From positions 42,993-106,992 of the forward strand of contig JAEUVA010000030.1 in NCBI GenBank assembly GCA_016787045.1: a stretch of DNA of 64,000 bases, read 5' to 3'. Every line of letters begins with the position of its first letter. Positions within the stretch are counted from its first letter, which is position 1. This document shows positions 19,027-27,410 of the stretch, in pieces. The stretch comes from Chitinophagales bacterium. GTDB lineage: Bacteria; Bacteroidota; Bacteroidia; Chitinophagales; LD1. A program made the translations under genes and the position numbers. The notes beneath the pieces are model-generated. The model was not told where the DNA came from and made no database searches. It saw only the letters and a program-made list of their open reading frames with translations.

Positions 19027-19096
19027 GCTTAAGTTTTATTGGTGTTAGTGTGCTGGCTAACCGGACATGGGGGAAACCAGTATAGCCATAAGAGCG

Positions 19097-19126
19097 GAAA
19101 AATAACACCTGAAAGCCAATATCAAA
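19097..19126 (-). promoter_or_regulatory. Promoter of the 3701-aa giant gene
   Basis: On the minus strand: TTTG (19123-19126), an 18-bp spacer, then TATTTTTC (19097-19104). This fits the Bacteroidota -33/-7 consensus (TTTG and TAnnTTTG). The predicted leader is about 65 nt. The box is followed by CGCT, and the gene start is preceded by a short stretch (ACCAATAAA..CTTAAGC) shared with the second giant. Confidence 0.7.
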
Positions 19127-19170
19127 GCATTCAGAGATGAAATTTTGTTTTCAGTTTCTAATTCTAATAA

Positions 19171-19200
19171 AAAAAAGCCCCGCTATTCAGCAGGGCTTAA
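19171..19200 (-). terminator. Rho-independent terminator of the 1914-aa giant gene
   Basis: Minus-strand stem AAGCCCtGC/GCgGGGCTT with a 6-nt loop, then eight T. It lies about 20 bp past the stop of the second giant and separates the two giant transcripts. Confidence 0.88.
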
Positions 19201-19221
19201 AAATTAGGATTAAGGACATAG

Positions 19222-22200
19222 CTATTTCATCAGAGTAACAGTGCCTGATTTATCTTGCACAAGACCATTGAAGTATGTCACTTTAATTTTCCATACATAA
19301 GTATCATACGGTGCGGCTTTATCACCTACTGTACCATCCCAACCATTGCTTCCGGAAATGCCATTTGGCTGGCTTGGGTTACCATATACCAAGCTACCCC
19401 AACGGTCGTATATCTGTACATCTAAGTTGGTAGCGCCAAGTATATCAAGTTCAAATCGGTCATTTAGTCCATCCCCGTTTGGTGTAAAGGCGTTAGGGAT
19501 AAAGGCAGACGGCTGTACTTCAACAATTATGGTTACTGAGTCGTAAGCAAAGCACGAATCTGCATTCATGGCGGCTACAGTAAATGTAGTGGTGTAGAAT
19601 GGACTTACGTAAGGATTAGAGCAGTTAGCTGGATTTCCGCAATCGCTAAAGTCAAACAATGAATCTATAGGACCCCAGAAGTAATTTACAATTGGCGTGG
19701 TTGATGATGTAGCAGTTGCTACAATCTGTGTGGTCATTCCTTGTAAAATTACAGTTTGTGCTGCTGATAAATCTACCGTAACCTGAGCAGGCGAAGAAAT
19801 GTTGAATGTCTGCGCACTTTGACAGCCGTTAGCATCGCGTACCGCTACTACATAATTACCCGGTGCAAGGTTAAAGAAGGTATCTGTAGCTTGCACAATA
19901 CCATTCAAGTCATAAATGTAAGGTGGAGTGCCTCCGCTGGCCGATACGGCTACAAGGCCAGTAGCTGTGTTATAGCACTTAGCATCTGTACCGGTTACTG
20001 TAATGCTAATAGGTGATGGCTCTACTAATGTAGCACTAACTACGGCAGAGCATCCCAAAGAATCGGTTACGGTCAATGTATAAGTACCTGCGCTAAGGTT
20101 AGTTGCAATTGATCCGTTTTGAACCGGAGTAGTATTCCATGTAAAGTCAAAAGGAGCCAGCCCACCGGTTACATATACAGATATGAAACCATTTGATCCG
20201 CCAAAACATACGGGATTGTAAACCGATACATTGGTTCCTAAACTCAGTTGCTCCAGCACTTCAAAAGAAGCGGTGGCAGAACAACCGTTAGCATCGTTTA
20301 CTGTTACTGTGTAAACTCCCGCTGTGAGGGTAACCAAGTCTTCAGTAACTGGTCCGTGTGCCCATTGGTAAGTATAAGGAGCCGTGCCACCTGTTACAAT
20401 CATATCAATAGCCCCTGTGGTTTGAGCACCACATTCTACATCAGTAATATTTGCGGTAAGCAGCAATGGGTTAGGTTGTGTAATAAATGCACTATCCACC
20501 AGTTTACAACCGCTGGAGTCGGTCAGAAGTACCGCAATCTTTCCGGCAGGTAAACCAAACACCTGTTGTGTGCTGGCAAAATTGCTCCACAAGTAAGTGT
20601 ATGGTGTTCTTCCTCCACCCACTACGGCTTGTGCAGAACCATCGCTGCCACCCGGGCAACTTACATTAGTTGTAGAGATTGATAATGAAAGCGGTGCCGG
20701 TTCGTTCACCACATAAAGTGCAGCAACAACGCAGCCCTTAACATCGGTTACGGTTACTGTATAGTTTCCTCCCGTTAGGCCACAAACATCTTCAGTAGAT
20801 GGTCCATTGCTCCATGTAAACACGTAAGGGAGTGTGCCACCATATGCAGTAATGTCCACACAGCCATCTGCAAATCCGGCACAGGTTACATGAGATATAA
20901 ATCCTGAAGTAAATAGAGGTGCTGGTTCGGTAATAACCACAGTATCGTTGCGTACGCATCCTTTACTGTCTGTTAATATAAGCGTGTAAGTACCATCGCT
21001 AAGTCCTGCTATATCTTCTGTAGAAGCCACATTATTCCACTGGTAGCTGTATGGTGGTGTGCCGCCAGAAGGGATAAGGTCAATAGCTCCATCGGTACCG
21101 CCATTACAAGACACATCTTTTAATACAAAACTTGTGTTGATTGCTGACGGATTGGTAATCAACGCCTGAGCAGATGCCGTGCATCCATTGGCATCAGTAA
21201 CTGTTACAACATAAGTACCACCTGCTAAACCTGATACATCTTGAGTAGTAGCTCCGTTACTCCACAAGTAGGTGTATGCGGGGGTACCACCGCTCACGGT
21301 TAAGTCAATAGCACCATCGGCAGCATTGGCACAGGTTACATTAGTAACAGCAATAGATAGTGTGAGCGCAGTTGGCTCGTTAATCAATACTGAATCGCGC
21401 TGAGTACAACCATTATCGTCTGTAATGATTACGTAGAACAGTCCGCCTGCAAGTCCACTCGCATTTTGCGATGCGGTGAAATTGCTCCATTGGAAGAAAT
21501 AAGGCGCTGTGCCCCCATTAACACTCAATGTAGCCGAACCATTTGAAGCCCCAAAGCAGGTAACGTTAGTACCGGTTACTGTTGAAACAATTGGTGTTGG
21601 ATTTTGAAGTGCTTGGCTTAATGATGCAGAGCATCCATTGGCATCAGTTACTGTAACTGTATAATTTCCTGCTGATACCCCGCTTACATCTTCAAAAAGA
21701 TTGCCATTGCTCCATGCAAATGTGTAAGGTGCAATACCGCCACTGGCAGATACATCAATAGTACCGGTAGAGTCGTTGTGACAAAGCGGATTAGTGAAAC
21801 TTGCTAAAGTTACAAACACAGAAGGAGGTTGTGAGAAAGTTACGCATCCGCTTACCGAACAATTTGAAGCATCGGTTACTGTAACACAGTAAGTACCTCC
21901 AGCTAAACCACTAATGTTTTGAGTGGTAGCACCATTGCTCCACAAGAAAGTATAGTTAGGTGCGCCACCGGCAACGCTTAGTGCTATAGCTCCATTATTA
22001 CCACAGCCGGCATTAGTTACCGCAAAGCTAAGAGTGATTTGTGAAGGTTCGGTAACAGTTACCGAGTCACGCTTGATACAACCTTTGTTGTCGGTTACGG
22101 TTACAAAATATTGGCCGCCACTTAACCCACTGGCATTTTGTGTAGCTGCAAAATTTGACCATCCGAAGAAATAAGGAGGATTGCCTCCAGAAACGCTGAG

Positions 22201-24966
22201 TGTTGCTGTACCGTCTGCAGCTCCAAAACAAGAAACATTAGTTCCCAATACAGAGGTAACAATTGGCGATGGGTTAACCAGTGTGGTACTTAATGTTTCC
22301 ACGCAACCATTTCCGTCAGTAACTGTAACACTGTACGTACCTGCCAATAAACCAGACAAATCCTCAAACAAAGACCCATTGCTCCATGCAAAATTGTATG
22401 GTGGTGTGCCTCCATTTACGGTAATATCAATAGCACCGGTAGAGTCGCCAAAGCAGGTAGGGTCATTAAATATAGCAGTAGTTACAAACAGCGGATCCGG
22501 CTGAGTAATGGTAGCACCACCCACAGCGGTACAGCCATTAAAGTCGGTAATAGTTACATTGTAAGTGCCCGCTGCCACACCGGTTAGGTCTTGATTGGTG
22601 GTGCCGTTGCTCCACAGATACGTGTATGGGGCAGTGCCGCCTGCAGGGGTAATATAAATAGCTCCGGTTGATACACCATTACATGACAAATTAGTAATAG
22701 AGTCAACTACTGCGTTTACAGGTGCTGGTTGTGTAATGGTAATGTTGGCAAACTCAGTACACCCTTTAGAATCCTTACCAACTATAGTATAGCTACCCGC
22801 TGCCAGTCCGGAAAAAGTACCTGATGGTTGGAATGTAATACCATTGATAGAATAGCTGAATGGTGGTGTTCCTCCATTAAGTTGAACGGTAACGCTTCCG
22901 TTGTTTGCACCAAAACAAGAGAGGTTGGTTTGGCTTTGAGCAGTTACAGAGATTACGTAGTTGTTGTTAATAGTGGCTGAAGAAGTATCTAAGCACCCGT
23001 TAGAGTCAAATACATAAACGGTATAAGTACCTGCGCCAATTCCATTAATCGTGCTGCCGGGCTGAGTTGGGCCGCCATTAAGAGTGTAGGAATAAGGTGG
23101 TACGCCACCCGATGCGGTGATAGCTATGCTACCGTCTAAAACATTTGAGCAGCTGGCATCGGTTGTTACTGTAGTATGGGTAACGTCTGTAGGTTGTGTA
23201 ATAACAACAGGGTTAGTTCCGTATGTTTGAACACAACCCTGTGAATTTTGAACCACCACATTGTATGACCCGGCCGATAAGCCACTAAACACACTACTTG
23301 GTTGGAAAGTGGCCCCCCCATCTATTGAATAGGAAAGTGAGCCGCCACCTGTAGTAGTTGCATTAACAGTAATAGTGCCATTGCTGCCACCAAAGCAAGA
23401 AACCGGTGTAGTAACTACGCTGCTAATGCTAACCGGTGAAAGTATAATTACCTGTGCACCATTACCAAACAAGCCCGAGCGCTGGCAGCCGTAAAAATCT
23501 TGAATGTATGCAAACGTGTAGGTTGTATTAGTGATAGGAGCCACCATAAAAGTATCTCCGTTATTCACATTGTTTTTTGCGATGTAACTAACCCCATCAA
23601 AATACTGGATATCGAAGGGCCCTGTACCCAAAGTAAAGTTCATGGTGATTACAGCGGTATTGCCCGGGCAAATGGTTTGTGTGGTGGGTGATAAATTACC
23701 GAACGGTTTTGGACGACCAATAATATTGATGACGTTGGAGTAAGCTAAATTGCCACAACGGTCAGTAGTTACTCGCCTTACAGCAAACGTGCTGCCAACA
23801 GGCACACTATCTGTAACATTCCAAGAAGGGGTGTTTACTCCGCTTACAGCAGAGAACGGGCCTCCGTTGATAGAAAATTCCCACGAATAAGTCAGCACCC
23901 CTCCTCCATTGAATCCGGTAACACCACCGCCACCGGCAGTTACATTGGTAAATGTACCCACCTGTTCACCTTCACAAAGAGCGGTGCCATCGGCAATTCC
24001 ACCAATGGTACCTCCGGTAACCGGAGGTACGGCTAATGGTACTAACTCTAAAAACACATTGTCAGCTCCACATAAATTAGATGTACGCACCTCTATTTGG
24101 TCGGTGGCTCCTAATACATAACCGTTCACATCACCTACCGTAGTAGCTGAGGTAACGCAGCAAGCCGAGGTGAAAAGTTGTACCCCGTTGAGCAATACCC
24201 TCACTTCCTCATCAGCATTATTGAGCACTAACCTGTAGCGGTTGCAAGGGAAGCCAGTTCTGCGGGCACGAAGAGAGAAAATATCATTAGGCACCAAACC
24301 AGTTCCTACCCATGTTGAAGCTGAAGAAGGGCTGGTAGTATTTGTCCAAAAAGCTGTAGAGTTGAAATTGGTGTTGTTGTCTGTATAATATCCGTAGCGG
24401 GCTGCCGGTTGGGGTATGTTAACGTTAGCCGTTGCAAATGCCTCTACGTTCCAAGTGTTTACACCAAAGCCGGGGTCTGCAGCTGCTGGTGCTGTGCGGT
24501 ATTGCAGCACTGCTGAACCTAAGCCGGATACAAAATTATTACAAGATCCGTTCCAGGCATCTGTGTTTACTCGGATACTACCCGAAAAAGTAGAATAAAA
24601 ATCTGATGATTGGGGGCGAGTATGGCCGGTAGGGCATGTACCACCAGTCCATGGGTCGCGAGTAGGGGTAAAATCGTTATTGTATGCAATAACCGATGAG
24701 GCATTTGAGATAGTCATATCCCACTCGTAGCCGGATAACCCGGTGTTGGTATATCTAAACTGATAGATGTTTCCGGGTACTACATTAAACTCCGCATAGG
24801 TGCCTGAACCCACGCTTTGGTTTTGCCAGGTAGCATTAGCAGTAATAGCGGCTGCCGGAGTAGCAAAGCCGTTTACACCACATTGGGCAAAAATTTCGCT
24901 TGAAACAAATACTGTTGCAAACAATACTAAAAAACTCAGGGGTGTGGAGAATAGAGGTCTTCTCAT
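19222..24966 (-). CDS. Second SprB-repeat cell-surface protein with CHU_C C-terminal domain
   Basis: 1914 aa and a paralogue of the adjacent 3701-aa protein. Parts: signal peptide ending IFAQC; an N-terminal region of about 480 residues very close to its neighbour (same AITANATWQNQSVGSGTYAE start and same Ig-like modules with RVTTDRCGN and YGCQRSGLFGNGAQV); 16 SprB repeats (about 508-1723); a short linker; and the FIPNAFTPNGDGLNDRFEL CHU_C domain (type B T9SS signal). It lacks the five 98-aa repeats and the extra Ig modules. Repeats 1-5 and 9-16 line up with repeats 1-5 and 24-31 of the neighbour. A T9SS-exported surface adhesin is inferred. It has its own promoter and terminator, so the two giants are separate transcripts, probably from a tandem gene duplication. 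Confidence 0.92.
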   Translation of the reverse strand: MRRPLFSTPLSFLVLFATVFVSSEIFAQCGVNGFATPAAAITANATWQNQSVGSGTYAEFNVVPGNIYQFRYTNTGLSGYEWDMTISNASSVIAYNNDFTPTRDPWTGGTCPTGHTRPQSSDFYSTFSGSIRVNTDAWNGSCNNFVSGLGSAVLQYRTAPAAADPGFGVNTWNVEAFATANVNIPQPAARYGYYTDNNTNFNSTAFWTNTTSPSSASTWVGTGLVPNDIFSLRARRTGFPCNRYRLVLNNADEEVRVLLNGVQLFTSACCVTSATTVGDVNGYVLGATDQIEVRTSNLCGADNVFLELVPLAVPPVTGGTIGGIADGTALCEGEQVGTFTNVTAGGGGVTGFNGGGVLTYSWEFSINGGPFSAVSGVNTPSWNVTDSVPVGSTFAVRRVTTDRCGNLAYSNVINIIGRPKPFGNLSPTTQTICPGNTAVITMNFTLGTGPFDIQYFDGVSYIAKNNVNNGDTFMVAPITNTTYTFAYIQDFYGCQRSGLFGNGAQVIILSPVSISSVVTTPVSCFGGSNGTITVNATTTGGGSLSYSIDGGATFQPSSVFSGLSAGSYNVVVQNSQGCVQTYGTNPVVITQPTDVTHTTVTTDASCSNVLDGSIAITASGGVPPYSYTLNGGPTQPGSTINGIGAGTYTVYVFDSNGCLDTSSATINNNYVISVTAQSQTNLSCFGANNGSVTVQLNGGTPPFSYSINGITFQPSGTFSGLAAGSYTIVGKDSKGCTEFANITITQPAPVNAVVDSITNLSCNGVSTGAIYITPAGGTAPYTYLWSNGTTNQDLTGVAAGTYNVTITDFNGCTAVGGATITQPDPLFVTTAIFNDPTCFGDSTGAIDITVNGGTPPYNFAWSNGSLFEDLSGLLAGTYSVTVTDGNGCVETLSTTLVNPSPIVTSVLGTNVSCFGAADGTATLSVSGGNPPYFFGWSNFAATQNASGLSGGQYFVTVTDNKGCIKRDSVTVTEPSQITLSFAVTNAGCGNNGAIALSVAGGAPNYTFLWSNGATTQNISGLAGGTYCVTVTDASNCSVSGCVTFSQPPSVFVTLASFTNPLCHNDSTGTIDVSASGGIAPYTFAWSNGNLFEDVSGVSAGNYTVTVTDANGCSASLSQALQNPTPIVSTVTGTNVTCFGASNGSATLSVNGGTAPYFFQWSNFTASQNASGLAGGLFYVIITDDNGCTQRDSVLINEPTALTLSIAVTNVTCANAADGAIDLTVSGGTPAYTYLWSNGATTQDVSGLAGGTYVVTVTDANGCTASAQALITNPSAINTSFVLKDVSCNGGTDGAIDLIPSGGTPPYSYQWNNVASTEDIAGLSDGTYTLILTDSKGCVRNDTVVITEPAPLFTSGFISHVTCAGFADGCVDITAYGGTLPYVFTWSNGPSTEDVCGLTGGNYTVTVTDVKGCVVAALYVVNEPAPLSLSISTTNVSCPGGSDGSAQAVVGGGRTPYTYLWSNFASTQQVFGLPAGKIAVLLTDSSGCKLVDSAFITQPNPLLLTANITDVECGAQTTGAIDMIVTGGTAPYTYQWAHGPVTEDLVTLTAGVYTVTVNDANGCSATASFEVLEQLSLGTNVSVYNPVCFGGSNGFISVYVTGGLAPFDFTWNTTPVQNGSIATNLSAGTYTLTVTDSLGCSAVVSATLVEPSPISITVTGTDAKCYNTATGLVAVSASGGTPPYIYDLNGIVQATDTFFNLAPGNYVVAVRDANGCQSAQTFNISSPAQVTVDLSAAQTVILQGMTTQIVATATSSTTPIVNYFWGPIDSLFDFSDCGNPANCSNPYVSPFYTTTFTVAAMNADSCFAYDSVTIIVEVQPSAFIPNAFTPNGDGLNDRFELDILGATNLDVQIYDRWGSLVYGNPSQPNGISGSNGWDGTVGDKAAPYDTYVWKIKVTYFNGLVQDKSGTVTLMK
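19795..23440 (-). repeat. Array of 16 SprB repeats (about 225 bp each)
   Basis: Counted from the translation: 16 units of about 75 residues with GGT.PY and TVTD.NGC cores. Units 5 and 8, 6 and 9, and 7 and 10 are the closest pairs, giving a three-unit period like that in the larger paralogue. Confidence 0.83.
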
Positions 24967-25037
24967 GCTTAAGGTTTATTGGTGATGATAGGGGTTGAGG
25001 TACACTTTTAACAAGTTAAGTTTCCTTCAATTTAGCG

Positions 25038-25067
25038 GAAAAATAACCCCATAATGTCAATTTCAAA
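25038..25067 (-). promoter_or_regulatory. Promoter of the 1914-aa giant gene
   Basis: Minus strand: TTTG (25064-25067), 18-bp spacer, TATTTTTC (25038-25045), then CGCT. It has the same boxes, spacing and distance to the ATG as the promoter of the larger giant, although the spacers differ. Confidence 0.7.
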
Positions 25068-25103
25068 AAAATAGCCCTTCTTTTTTTGAGGTTGCGCAAT
25101 GCA

Positions 25104-25859
25104 CTAGGCAATTCTTCTTGCTTTCCGATACTTCAGGTAAGTGTACTTTAGGGCATAAGCCCCCATTTTCCAACCCACGGAGCCGTCTTTCCAAGCTCCT
25201 TTAAAAAAGTACCATTTTATCCAGGCGCCTATCGGGCTAAGAAACAATTTGTACCAACCTCGCTTTTTATTGCGGGCTACCACTTCTTGTGCAGAAAGCG
25301 TAGTGTAATAGTGCAATTTTGTTTCCATCTCCCAAGCCGTACTAAAGGTAAAGTGTTCTACCGGCTCTTGTATTCGCTCGGTGGTGCGCTGTCCATGTGG
25401 GGTTTCGTGAACTATGGCGCTGCGCTCATCAAACTTTACAATTTGTCGGTTTAGCAGCCGTACCGGGTAATCGGGGCTGATAACCGGATAACAAACATGT
25501 ACCTTTTTGCCCAACACATACCAATCTCTTCGCACTTCGTAACAATCGGATTGAAAACCACGTTTTTTTAGTTCCAATATTTTTTGAATCAGCGGGTCAG
25601 TAGGTATTTCATCGCTATCCAAAAAGAGCACCCAATCGTATTTGCATTTTTCTTGTGCAAAAGCACGCTGGTCGCGGTAGTTGTCAAAGCTGCGGTAGAG
25701 AATTTTGCAACCGAATTTTTGCGCTATAGTGTACGTATCGTCTGTGCTGCCGCTATCTACCAGCAATACTTCATCTGCTACTTTTTTGACCTGCTCCAAA
25801 ATTTGGGGGAGGTACTTTTCACTATTGCGGGTAAGTATGTAGCATGAAATATTTTCCAT
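25104..25859 (-). CDS. Family 2 glycosyltransferase, LPS-core type (WaaE/KdtX-like)
   Basis: 251 aa. GT-A fold glycosyltransferase of family 2: N-terminal ISCYILTRNSEKYL, then VDSGSTDDT, and the nucleotide-sugar/metal motif LFLDSDE around residues 79-85. The C-terminal half is aromatic and basic (WYKLFLSPIGAWIKWYFF), as in the WaaE/KdtX glucosyltransferases that decorate LPS core. The acceptor cannot be told from sequence. It is a cytoplasmic, probably membrane-associated protein. It starts 3 bp after the stop of the permease gene, so the two are an operon transcribed from about 26.6 kb. Confidence 0.85.
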   Translation of the reverse strand: MENISCYILTRNSEKYLPQILEQVKKVADEVLLVDSGSTDDTYTIAQKFGCKILYRSFDNYRDQRAFAQEKCKYDWVLFLDSDEIPTDPLIQKILELKKRGFQSDCYEVRRDWYVLGKKVHVCYPVISPDYPVRLLNRQIVKFDERSAIVHETPHGQRTTERIQEPVEHFTFSTAWEMETKLHYYTTLSAQEVVARNKKRGWYKLFLSPIGAWIKWYFFKGAWKDGSVGWKMGAYALKYTYLKYRKARRIA

Positions 25860-25862
25860 ACA

Positions 25863-26618
25863 TCATTTTAAAAACCACAAATACAGGGACATACACAATA
25901 TCAAAAATATGATGACGCGTTTTATCCATACCTCGCTTGCCTTTATGCTCCATTTAACTCCCACATATGCTCCGGCACTCATAGCTGCTGCCATCAAAAT
26001 GCCATGTAGCCAAAAAACATTTCCCTTCCATACAAAAATAGTTAGCGCAGCTAAGGTGTAGCTAAACATGATTACTGCCTTAAAATAATTGGTTTTTACA
26101 ATGTCAAATCTGTTTATCAGCAGGCAACCCGCCATAATAAAAAAACCACTGCCGGCTTGTATAAATCCTCCATAAATGCCAATGAAAAAATAGGTAATTA
26201 CACCTATGGTTTTGTGCCATTTGCCGTTGCGTTCTTGGCTTGCATTTGCATTGCTTTTAAGAGGGTTCAAAATAGTGATGACTAAAAACACAATCATTAC
26301 CACCGACAAAATTTTTGTAAAAAGTTCATCCGGAATTTTCAACGAGAACCATGCCCCTATCAAAGCCCCCGGAAGGGTAGCCAATGAGAGCCAAAACACG
26401 TAGTTATCATGCACTACACCGCTTTTACGAAAAGTAGTAATGGATGAAAAATTTTGTGCCAGTATAGCTATACGGTTGGTAGCATTGGCCTCTGCCGGTG
26501 TAAGTCCGGCAAATATAAATGCTGGTAATGTGAATAATGACCCAGCGGCAGATACTGCGTTGGTAAATCCACCGGCAAAACCTGCCACTAAAATTACGAT
26601 TATTCCGAATACATCCAT
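25863..26618 (-). CDS. TauE/SafE family permease
   Basis: 251 aa with seven to eight hydrophobic helices. The two internally related halves are typical of the sulfite/organosulfonate exporter family (PF01925): GGFTNAVSAAGSLFTLPAFIFAG (cited as GFTNAVSAAGSLF) near the N-terminus and GIYGGFIQAGSGFFIM in the second half. Transported substrate unknown; family members move sulfite, sulfoacetate or related anions. ATG at 26618 is preferred over an in-frame GTG two codons upstream. It is divergent from the gene at 26714, with 95 bp between. Confidence 0.85.
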   Translation of the reverse strand: MDVFGIIVILVAGFAGGFTNAVSAAGSLFTLPAFIFAGLTPAEANATNRIAILAQNFSSITTFRKSGVVHDNYVFWLSLATLPGALIGAWFSLKIPDELFTKILSVVMIVFLVITILNPLKSNANASQERNGKWHKTIGVITYFFIGIYGGFIQAGSGFFIMAGCLLINRFDIVKTNYFKAVIMFSYTLAALTIFVWKGNVFWLHGILMAAAMSAGAYVGVKWSIKASEVWIKRVIIFLILCMSLYLWFLK

Positions 26619-26700
26619 TGGCACAGCAAGGATAAAAATAATTTACACGGATGTGGTTTGTTAAAGTGTTTTACAACAAAACGCCACGTTGGTATATTGC

Positions 26701-26708
26701 TATTTTTG
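26701..26708 (+). promoter_or_regulatory. -7 promoter box directly before the gene at 26714
   Basis: TATTTTTG is a perfect match to the TAnnTTTG box and ends 5 bp before the ATG. No TTTG is present at the usual upstream distance. If used, transcription would begin at or next to the start codon. Confidence 0.5.
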
Positions 26709-26713
26709 GCGCA

Positions 26714-27367
26714 ATGATTAAGCGTACTGCACTTTTGTTGGGAGCCACTGGCTTAACCGGAGAACAATGCCTCCAAGAATTGTTGGCTAATGAGGTGTAT
26801 GATACGGTTGTTACAGTTACCCGCAAACCATTAGTCGTCAATCATCATAAGTACCAAAACGTAGTGGTGGACTTTGAACAGCTGCATGATTTTAAACTGC
26901 ACCTTAAAGCCGATGATGTGTATTGCACCATAGGAACAACCATTGCTAAAGCCGGCTCGCAGAAAGAGTTTAGAAGAATTGACTTTGACATTCCGAAACA
27001 AATAGCCGAATACGCGTTATGGAATGGCGCACAGCGTTTCATCTTATGTTCGGCATTGGGGGCAAACGCGCAATCTTCTATTTTCTACAACCAGGTGAAA
27101 GGAGAATTAGAGGATGTGCTCAAAAAAATGAACTATAAAGCACTATTGATTTTTAGACCCTCCATTTTGCTGGGCGATAGAAAAGAAACCCGCACCGGAG
27201 AACAAATAGGCCGTGCTTTTGCCGAAACATTTTCGTTTTTGTTTGTGGGGCCGCTAAAGCAGTACAAAGGAACTCCGGTAGCTGTGCTTGCAAAGCAAAT
27301 GGTGGCAGCAGGCAGTGGCAATGTTACCGGTACAGTTATTTTTGAGAATGCCGATATTGTATCCTGA
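26714..27367 (+). CDS. NAD(P)-binding oxidoreductase, HTATIP2-like
   Basis: 217 aa. Atypical short-chain dehydrogenase-like Rossmann protein: ALLLGATGLTGEQCLQELL at the N-terminus (GxTGxxG nucleotide loop), CTIGTTIAKAGSQKEFRRIDFD, CSALGANAQSSIFYNQVKGELE (with the Y-xx-VKG pattern), and LLIFRPSILLGDR. Bacterial relatives of human HTATIP2/TIP30 have unknown substrates. The start is placed at the ATG at 26714 because upstream codons run through the promoter box at 26701. No signal peptide is seen. The next gene on the same strand starts 43 bp later and could be co-transcribed. Confidence 0.78.
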   Translation: MIKRTALLLGATGLTGEQCLQELLANEVYDTVVTVTRKPLVVNHHKYQNVVVDFEQLHDFKLHLKADDVYCTIGTTIAKAGSQKEFRRIDFDIPKQIAEYALWNGAQRFILCSALGANAQSSIFYNQVKGELEDVLKKMNYKALLIFRPSILLGDRKETRTGEQIGRAFAETFSFLFVGPLKQYKGTPVAVLAKQMVAAGSGNVTGTVIFENADIVS

Positions 27368-27410
27368 AAGCACAACCAATTTTCTGATAATTAAATTGAG
27401 AGTAAACTAC

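Noticed and set aside
8480..23440. Regularly spaced repeats resembling a CRISPR array
   Set aside because: The units are 225 bp, diverged and translated in one frame as SprB repeats; no short identical repeats with unique spacers and no cas genes.
8111..24985. Many plus-strand open frames opposite the two giant genes
   Set aside because: They follow from the low stop frequency and strong periodicity of the repeats; none has a family motif, promoter or consistent start.
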